Source: an uncultured Variovorax sp.
GTDB lineage: Bacteria > Pseudomonadota > Gammaproteobacteria > Burkholderiales > Burkholderiaceae
Assembly: GCA_946478645.1 (NCBI GenBank)
Contig: CAMLCW010000052.1
Span: 1-19,535 of the forward strand
Direction: 5' to 3'
DNA length: 19,535 nt
In this document: positions 14,361-19,535 of the stretch, piece by piece
Layout: the number at the start of each line of letters is the position of its first letter
Position numbering within the stretch: the stretch's first letter is position 1
Made by a program: the position numbers and the translations under genes
Notes under the pieces: model-generated
What the model was told of the DNA's origin: nothing
The model's database searches: none
The model's input: only the letters and a program-made list of their open reading frames with translations

Positions 14361-15341
14361 CTACTCGATGCGGATGTTGGCCGCGCGCGCCACCGGCTCC
14401 CAGCGTCGGCGCTCCGACAGCGCCAGGCTGCGGAAGGCCTCCGGCGTGCCGCCGACCGGCTCGGCACCCATCGCGAGCAGGCGCTCGCGCACCTGCGCGT
14501 CGCGAAGGATCGCGGTGATCTCCTGCGACAGCAGCGACACCAGCGGCGCCGGCGTGCCGCCGCGCACGAAGAAGCCGATCGACGACACGCCGTACAGGTC
14601 GGGGTAGCCCGACTCCGCGAGCGTCGGGATCTCCGGCGCCAGCGGCGAGCGCTTCGCGCCGCCGGTGGCGAGGATCCGCACGCGGCCGGCCCGGTGCTGC
14701 GCGAGGTAGTCGGAAATCACCGAGATGCCTGCGGAGATCTGGTTGCCCATCAGGTCGGCCAGCAGCGGTGTGCCCCCCTTGTAGGCCACCAGTTGCAGAT
14801 CCACGCCCGAGAGCGCGCGCAGGCGCAGCATCAGCAGCGCGCCGACGCTGCTCATGCTCGAGGTGCCGATGCTTCCCTTCAGCGGATCGGCCTTGGCCGC
14901 CGCCAGGAACTGCGCCAGGTTCTGCCAGCCGGAGTCGATGCTCGCGGTCAGCGTGTGCGGGATGTGCACGCCGTCGCACACGGGCATCAGGTCGGTGTCG
15001 GGGTCGAACGAGAGCTTCGAGAACAGGAACGGAAAGAACGCGGCCACCGCGAGCGGCGCGAACATCACGTGGCTGGCGTCGGGCTCGGTGGTCTGCAGGA
15101 ACTGCGAGGCCACCAGGCCGGTGCCGCCGGGCTTGTAGTCGACCAGCACGTTGCGCCGCGTGCGCTCGCGCAGCCGTTCCGCCACCAGGCGCGTGACGTT
15201 GTCCATGCTGGCGCCGGGCGGCACCACCACGATCATGCGGATGGTGCGCGGCAGCGCTTGCGCTTGCGCGTGGGCGATGCCGGCGCGCGCGACGCCGATG
15301 AAGGCGGCGGTACCGGTGAAGAGCTGGCGTCGGTTGAGCAT
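14361..15341 (-). CDS. Tripartite tricarboxylate transporter receptor (Bug family), copy 1
   Basis: A 326-residue periplasmic receptor of the Bug/TctC family. It has a twin-arginine-like signal peptide (LNRRQLFTGTAAFIGVA) with probable cleavage after AHA. The mature N-terminus carries the family's hallmark strand IRMIVVVPPGASMDNVTRLVAERL, followed by NVLVDYKPGGTG, VAYKGGTPLLADLMGNQI and PTLAESGYPDL. Bug proteins bind small carboxylates, amino acids or aromatic acids. No TctA/TctB membrane genes are present here, which is common in this order. It is the third gene of a unit starting with the FAD oxidoreductase and lies 12 bp after the second receptor gene. Confidence 0.9.
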   Translation of the reverse strand: MLNRRQLFTGTAAFIGVARAGIAHAQAQALPRTIRMIVVVPPGASMDNVTRLVAERLRERTRRNVLVDYKPGGTGLVASQFLQTTEPDASHVMFAPLAVAAFFPFLFSKLSFDPDTDLMPVCDGVHIPHTLTASIDSGWQNLAQFLAAAKADPLKGSIGTSSMSSVGALLMLRLRALSGVDLQLVAYKGGTPLLADLMGNQISAGISVISDYLAQHRAGRVRILATGGAKRSPLAPEIPTLAESGYPDLYGVSSIGFFVRGGTPAPLVSLLSQEITAILRDAQVRERLLAMGAEPVGGTPEAFRSLALSERRRWEPVARAANIRIE

Positions 15342-15353
15342 GGGCCGACCTCC

Positions 15354-16367
15354 TCAATCCTGCGGCGTGAAGCCCGAGGCACGCACGATGCCGCCCCAAC
15401 GCGCGTGCAACGCGGCGAGGCTGGCCTTGAAGGCCTCGGGCTGCATCGGCGCCACCTCCAGGCCCATCTGCGCGAAGCGCGCCTGCGTCTCGGGCAGGGC
15501 CAGCATCCGGTGGGCGAGCGCCGCGAGCTGCGCCACGGTGTGCGGCGCCACAGCGGCCGGCGCATAGACCGAATACGACTCCTCGATGACGATCTCCGGA
15601 AAGCCCAGCTCGGTGTAGGTGGGCACGTCACGCATGAAGCGCGAGCGCGCCGTGCCGCTGGTGGCCACGAGGCGCAGCTTGCCGGTGGACATCAGCGGCA
15701 GCGCCTCGGCTGGCGTCAGCACGCCCGAAGCGATTTGGCCACCCAGCAGGTCCTGCACCAGCGGTGCCATGCCGCGGTAGGCGGCGTGCGCGTACTCGAT
15801 GCCGGCACGGCGCCCGAGCATGATCCCCGAGAAGTGCGCGCTGGTGCCGGCACCGGGCGAGCCGAACGAGGCCTGCTTCGGGTTGGCCTTGCACCAGTCG
15901 ATGAACGCCGGCAAGGTGCGCACGCTCGCGGGCACCAGGGTGCTGATGGCGAGCACGAACGGAAACTTGGCGAGCGGGGTGACCGGCGCGAAATCCGCGA
16001 GCGGGTCGTAGCGCAGGCGGCGGTAGATGTGCGGGAACAGCACCATCATGCCGCTCGGGCTCACCAGCAGGCTGCTGCCGTCGGCCGGCCCGGCCTTGAC
16101 ATGCTCGACGGCCAGGCGGCCGCTCGCGCCCGCCTTGTTCTCGACGATCACCGTGTCGGCATATTGGCCGCGCAGGTGTTCGGCCAGGAGCCGCGCGACC
16201 ACGTCCGACGAGCCGCCGACGGCGAAGCCGGTGGTGATCGTCGCGAGCTTCAGGCGCTCCTGTGCGCGTGCGGGCAGGCCCGAGAGCGCGGGCAGTGCCG
16301 CGAGCGCAGCCGCGAGCCAGTCGCGCCGCCGCCAGGCGGGGGTGTGGTTGTTGTCGGGTGCTTGCAT
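15354..16367 (-). CDS. Tripartite tricarboxylate transporter receptor (Bug family), copy 2
   Basis: A 337-residue Bug/TctC receptor. The start at 16367 is supported by GGAGA five bases upstream. The signal region WRRRDWLAAALAALPALSG also has a twin-arginine pattern, and cleavage probably follows ARA. Family features include TGFAVGGSSDVVARLLAEHL, VIVENKAGASGRLAVEHV, AAYRGMAPLVQDLLGGQIAS and DVPTYTELGFPEI. It differs clearly from the neighbouring copy, so the pair is not a recent duplication and may bind different ligands. It sits between the FAD oxidoreductase gene (35-bp gap) and copy 1. Confidence 0.9.
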   Translation of the reverse strand: MQAPDNNHTPAWRRRDWLAAALAALPALSGLPARAQERLKLATITTGFAVGGSSDVVARLLAEHLRGQYADTVIVENKAGASGRLAVEHVKAGPADGSSLLVSPSGMMVLFPHIYRRLRYDPLADFAPVTPLAKFPFVLAISTLVPASVRTLPAFIDWCKANPKQASFGSPGAGTSAHFSGIMLGRRAGIEYAHAAYRGMAPLVQDLLGGQIASGVLTPAEALPLMSTGKLRLVATSGTARSRFMRDVPTYTELGFPEIVIEESYSVYAPAAVAPHTVAQLAALAHRMLALPETQARFAQMGLEVAPMQPEAFKASLAALHARWGGIVRASGFTPQD

Positions 16368-16402
16368 GCTTGTCTCCGGTTGTTGTTGTCTCAGGGCCCA
16401 GT

Positions 16403-17815
16403 TCAGAACAGCGGCTCGTTCCACTGCAGCGCCTTCGCGTCGATGCCTTCGCGCACGCAGCGCGCCGCAGCCAGGCCCGCGATTTCGCCGGTCTGGGTGC
16501 ACCACGGGAAGTTGCGCATCACCATGAAGATGGTCTCGAACGTGAACGACAGCGACGCGCCCGTCAGCAGCAGGTTGTTCACCTCCTTCGGCAGGAAGCA
16601 GCGGAAGGGCACCTCGAAGGTGTACTTGGCGTAGGCGTCCCAGAAGAAAGTCTTCGTCATCGGCCGCGTCACCGCGTCGGGAAAGCGGCGGCCTTCGCGC
16701 GCATCGTCGATCGAGAACACGTATTCGCCGATCGGATGGCGCCCGTCGCGCACGCCCACGTAGCGGCCCACGTGCGCGATGAAGGCGTGTTCGAAGCCGG
16801 GCACGTAGCGTGTGAGGAAGCGCGCCTCGGCATCGATCAGCTGGCGCAGTGCCTTCTTCGCACGCGAGGCGTGCTCGGCATCGTCGTCCATGTGCAGCGC
16901 CCACTCGTAGGGCACGTTCTGCCAGAGGATGAAGGTGCCGGGCCCCTGGATCGGGCTCATGTCCACGGTCGGGTGGCCGATGTAGTGGTCGCCATAGACG
17001 CCCTGGTCGGCCAGCCGCGGCCGGTACAGCTCGGGCGGTATGTCGCCGGCCGCGCGGGCCTGCGCGATCAGCTGCGTGAGCTGCCCGTCGCCGGTGCGCT
17101 TCTGGTAGGCGGCGGTGCGCGCAAAGTCGATGCCGCCCATGATCCACAGCAGGCCGCCGGGGATGGGCCGGCGCTCGGCGTCGCGCGCCACGGTCTCGGG
17201 CTGGCGGCCGCCGCCGCGCACGAAGGGCGCGCCCGCACGCGCCACCACCTCGGAGGTGCCGGTGCCTTCGACGAACACCTTGCCGCGGATCGCCTGCCGG
17301 CCCGCGACCGTCTCGATGATGGCGTGCGTGATGCGCCGCTCCGTGCCTTGCTGTTCCATCTCCACGTCGGCGAAGGCCGCGCCGTAGATGGCCTGCACGC
17401 CCGCTTCTTCGAGCATGCGCACCATCACGTTGCCCGCGCCGTCGGGATTGAAGGAGGTGCGCTTGAACGCACTGCCCGGCGGCAGGTAGTAGTCGTAGTG
17501 CGCGAGCGGGTTGCCGGCCCAGTCGGGCAGGTTCTGCTCGTCGGCCGTGTAGAGGCAGCCTTCGCGCTCGAAGCGCGCCATCAGCTCGGAGTGGATGCCG
17601 CCCACGCCGGCGTTGGCGGCGCCCTGCAGGCCGGAGGTGTGCACGCCGCCCGGCATGTCGAATTTCTCCACGATCACCACGCTGCAGCCTTCGCGCCGCG
17701 CGCGCAATGCCGCCGCAAATCCGCCGGGACCGGCGCCGATCACCACCACGTCCGCTTCCGCCACGACCGGGATTCCGGCCGCGCTCGTTCCAAGCGCCTT
17801 CGCTTCTCTGTCCAT
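16403..17815 (-). CDS. FAD-dependent oxidoreductase
   Basis: A 470-residue flavoprotein. An N-terminal Rossmann nucleotide-binding motif is clear: ADVVVIGAGPGGFAAALRAR (21-40), ending in the acidic VVIVEKF strand that binds the FAD ribose. GGVHTSGLQGAANAGVGGIH follows. The layout fits the FAD_oxidored (succinate dehydrogenase/fumarate reductase flavoprotein-like) group, many of which act on organic acids. The C-terminus contains LLLTGASLSFTFETIF and a closing GEIAGLAAARCVREGI, the usual second FAD contact. The ATG at 17815 is preferred over one at 17893 because the extra 26 residues are not conserved-looking and fall in the divergent promoter region. It is the first gene of a unit with two Bug receptors, divergent from an IclR regulator; the substrate is unknown. 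Confidence 0.83.
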   Translation of the reverse strand: MDREAKALGTSAAGIPVVAEADVVVIGAGPGGFAAALRARREGCSVVIVEKFDMPGGVHTSGLQGAANAGVGGIHSELMARFEREGCLYTADEQNLPDWAGNPLAHYDYYLPPGSAFKRTSFNPDGAGNVMVRMLEEAGVQAIYGAAFADVEMEQQGTERRITHAIIETVAGRQAIRGKVFVEGTGTSEVVARAGAPFVRGGGRQPETVARDAERRPIPGGLLWIMGGIDFARTAAYQKRTGDGQLTQLIAQARAAGDIPPELYRPRLADQGVYGDHYIGHPTVDMSPIQGPGTFILWQNVPYEWALHMDDDAEHASRAKKALRQLIDAEARFLTRYVPGFEHAFIAHVGRYVGVRDGRHPIGEYVFSIDDAREGRRFPDAVTRPMTKTFFWDAYAKYTFEVPFRCFLPKEVNNLLLTGASLSFTFETIFMVMRNFPWCTQTGEIAGLAAARCVREGIDAKALQWNEPLF

Positions 17816-17931
17816 CCGTTTGCCTGCTCTCTCTTTGGGAATGCGCGACCCTTCGCGCAGGTCTGCAAAGGTAGGCGCGCGGCCGGTCGGCACAAAGCGA
17901 CAATCGATCGACTTACACTTGGTGAAATATC
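17816..17931. promoter_or_regulatory. Divergent promoter region, FAD oxidoreductase / IclR regulator
   Basis: This 116-bp gap must hold the promoters for both directions. The palindrome TCGATCGA (17904-17911) lies about 20 bp upstream of the regulator GTG and is a possible core of an IclR-type operator. GGTGA upstream of the GTG serves as a fair ribosome binding site. No -35/-10 pair is convincing. Confidence 0.4.
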
Positions 17932-18795
17932 GTGGAAAGCGTCAAGACGATCCGGGCGGTGGAGCGCGCCTTCGAGGTGCTGCGCGTGATGCAGGACATG
18001 CCGCAGGGCGCTTCGCTCGTCGAGCTGCAGCGGGCCACGGGCCTTTCCGGCCCGACGCTGCTGCGCATGCTCAAGACGTTGATGGCCGTCAATGCAGTGC
18101 ATCGCGGCATGACCGATCAGCGCTATCGCCCGAGCGTGCAGCTGCAGGCCCTGGCCGGCGGCACCGCGCCGACGGAGCGGCTGGCCGAAATCGCCGCGCC
18201 CTGGATGGACCGGCTCTGCGAGGCGGTCGAATGGCCGTCGGACCTGGCGATCCACACCGCGAACGAGCCGTTCATGCGGGTGCTCGAAACGAGCATCCGG
18301 CAATCGCGGCTGTACGTGCGTCGCAAGGGCGGCCGCACGCGCGTGAATCTCTTCGGTTCGGCGGCCGGCTCCGCGTTCCTCGCGGCGCTGCCGCGCCCGC
18401 GCCGCGAAGAACTGGCGCAAGCCGTGCGCGGCGGCCGCGACGTGCACAACGCGAATGCGCTGGCCGCCGGCGACCTCGAGGCGCGCGTCGCACGGGCCCG
18501 CGAGCGCGGCTATGCGGCGCGGCACCGCGTCTACCGCGGCGGTGCCTTCAACGGACCGCCGCGCGACGACAGGCTCGACGCGATCGCGGTGCCGGTGATC
18601 CACTCGGGCCTTCTGATCGGCGCGCTCAACATCAACTGGAACCGCGCCGCGATGCCGGAGGCCGAGATGGTGCGCCGGCACCTGCGCGCCTTGCAGGATG
18701 CCGCCTTCGGCATTGCCGCGGCCGCAGCGGCCCACGGGCTGCTGCAGGCGCTGCCCTGCGTGGAGGCCGCCGAAGAAGCGGCGCCCGGCGCCTGA
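17932..18795 (+). CDS. IclR-family transcriptional regulator
   Basis: A 287-residue regulator starting at GTG. The N-terminal winged helix-turn-helix is typical of IclR: VKTIRAVERAFEVLRVMQDM, then ASLVELQRATGLSGPTLLRMLKTL and a wing with YRPSVQLQALA. The C-terminal effector domain (about 80-265) has WPSDLAIHTANEPFMRVLET, LFGSAAGSAFLAALP and a final AVPVIHSGLLIGALNINWNR strand, where IclR proteins bind small organic acids. It is divergent from the FAD oxidoreductase-Bug-Bug unit and most likely controls it, with the inducer probably the compound handled by that unit. Confidence 0.9.
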   Translation: MESVKTIRAVERAFEVLRVMQDMPQGASLVELQRATGLSGPTLLRMLKTLMAVNAVHRGMTDQRYRPSVQLQALAGGTAPTERLAEIAAPWMDRLCEAVEWPSDLAIHTANEPFMRVLETSIRQSRLYVRRKGGRTRVNLFGSAAGSAFLAALPRPRREELAQAVRGGRDVHNANALAAGDLEARVARARERGYAARHRVYRGGAFNGPPRDDRLDAIAVPVIHSGLLIGALNINWNRAAMPEAEMVRRHLRALQDAAFGIAAAAAAHGLLQALPCVEAAEEAAPGA

Positions 18796-18945
18796 GCGCT
18801 GGACTACAGCGAGCCGGGCCCGTCGCCGACCCGGTATCGCCGGCCGTTGCCGAATGATGGAGACAGGCGGGGCCGCTTCCTGCGAGAGCCCAACGAGAAC
18901 CAACAAAGCTCACCCGCCGCATCCACCAACATTCAAGGAGTTCGC

Positions 18946-19535
18946 ATGAGCCAAGCCAAGACCCCCTCCGAGCGAGACGACCTCAACCTCGATCCCATCA
19001 CCGGCGAACCAGGCGCGCATCCGGTGGGCACCGGCGCCGGCGCCACCGGCGGCGCGCTCGCGGGTGCCGCAGTCGGCGCCCTGGCCGGGCCGGCCGGCGC
19101 CGTGGCCGGCATGCTCGTGGGCGCCGTGACCGGCGGCATGGGCGGCAAGGCCGTGGCCGAACGCATCAACCCCACGGTGGAGCACAGCCATTGGGAGGGC
19201 GCGTACACGCGCGAGCCCTATTACGAGCCGGGCCTGAGCTACGAGCACTACGCTCCCGCGTATGAACTCGGCTGGCGCGGCCGCGCCGCGCTCGAAGACG
19301 ACTTCGCGGCCGTGGAGCCATCGCTCGCGCGCGAGTGGGAAACGCAGCGCGGCACCTCGTCGCTGAGCTGGGAGCAGGCCCGACCCGCCTCGCATGCCGC
19401 GTGGGAGCGCGCGGACCGGCTCTACATGCGCGAGGAGGACGCCGCCATTCCGGAGGGCGATCCCCTGGCAGACGATGAAGTGGTCGACGTGCTGAACGAC
19501 GTGATCGAGAACGCGCGCGACGGCGAAGCCGGTTT
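18946..19535 (+). CDS. Glycine-zipper protein with probable DUF2383 domain (runs off the right edge)
   Basis: The frame opens at ATG 18946 behind an excellent AAGGAG five bases upstream and stays open to the edge (196 codons). Residues about 26-68 form a Gly/Ala-rich, weakly hydrophobic glycine zipper (GTGAGATGGALAGAAVGALA, then GPAGAVAGMLVGAVTGGMGG), as in membrane-associated stress proteins. Next comes an acidic, Tyr/Trp-rich segment (YYEPGLSYEHYAPAYELGWR) and a linker. The last visible residues, DEVVDVLNDVIENARDGEAGF, look like the first helix of a DUF2383/PA2169-type four-helix bundle, whose proteins usually begin with a similar VLNDLIET-DGEEGF pattern. The role is unknown; stress or envelope function is a guess. 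It lies 150 bp after the IclR gene, on the same strand. Confidence 0.75.
   Translation, partial: MSQAKTPSERDDLNLDPITGEPGAHPVGTGAGATGGALAGAAVGALAGPAGAVAGMLVGAVTGGMGGKAVAERINPTVEHSHWEGAYTREPYYEPGLSYEHYAPAYELGWRGRAALEDDFAAVEPSLAREWETQRGTSSLSWEQARPASHAAWERADRLYMREEDAAIPEGDPLADDEVVDVLNDVIENARDGEAG

Noticed and set aside
13836..16634. A 932-codon plus-strand frame opposite the dioxygenase and Bug genes
   Set aside because: Antisense artefact of G+C-rich codon use; no domain is recognisable, while three strong families lie on the minus strand.

Overview
The window has the high G+C, densely packed look of a Burkholderiales genome. The gene set (Bug-type solute receptors, a chromid-style rep-parA-parB block, a CUT1 ABC operon, a glycine-zipper protein) fits the Comamonadaceae best, and Variovorax is my best guess. 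That assignment is inferred from protein character; no marker gene here proves it.

Positions 1-5802 look like the replication and partition core of a secondary replicon (chromid or megaplasmid). A Rep_3-type initiator (4429-5802, +) lies beside an origin. The origin holds two oppositely oriented arrays of 22-bp iterons (3977-4020 and 4142-4261) flanking a G+C-rich core, then an A+T-richer stretch and an operator/promoter in front of rep. Divergent from rep are parA (type Ia, with an N-terminal HTH) and parB. Five perfect copies of a 19-bp palindrome, GTGGAAACC(T/A)GGTTTCCAC, lie only in this partition block. Three are in the parA-parB gap, one is inside the parA coding sequence and one inside the parB coding sequence; they are the obvious parS candidates. 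Beyond parB lie a small conserved gene and the start of an integrase-like gene running off the left edge, translationally coupled to it.

Positions 5822-8932 form an accessory or defence-like patch: a DHA2/SmvA-like multidrug MFS pump, a divergent XRE/MmyB-type regulator that probably controls it, and a GNAT acetyltransferase resembling streptothricin acetyltransferases.

Positions 8935-14206 (all -) form one operon. In transcription order it encodes a TauD/AtsK-like iron/2-oxoglutarate dioxygenase, a solute-binding protein, two permeases and an ATPase of the CUT1 ABC class. The logical reading is uptake of a compound and its oxidative cleavage, possibly a sulfate ester or sulfonate. The substrate is not shown by the sequence.

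Positions 14361-17815 (-) encode an FAD-dependent oxidoreductase and two Bug receptors, divergent from an IclR-family regulator (17932-18795, +). This is a typical small catabolic/uptake locus of this order. The window ends inside a gene (18946 onward, +) that joins a glycine-zipper segment to what looks like the start of a DUF2383 (PA2169-type) helical-bundle domain.

No rRNA, tRNA, CRISPR array or insertion sequence was seen.
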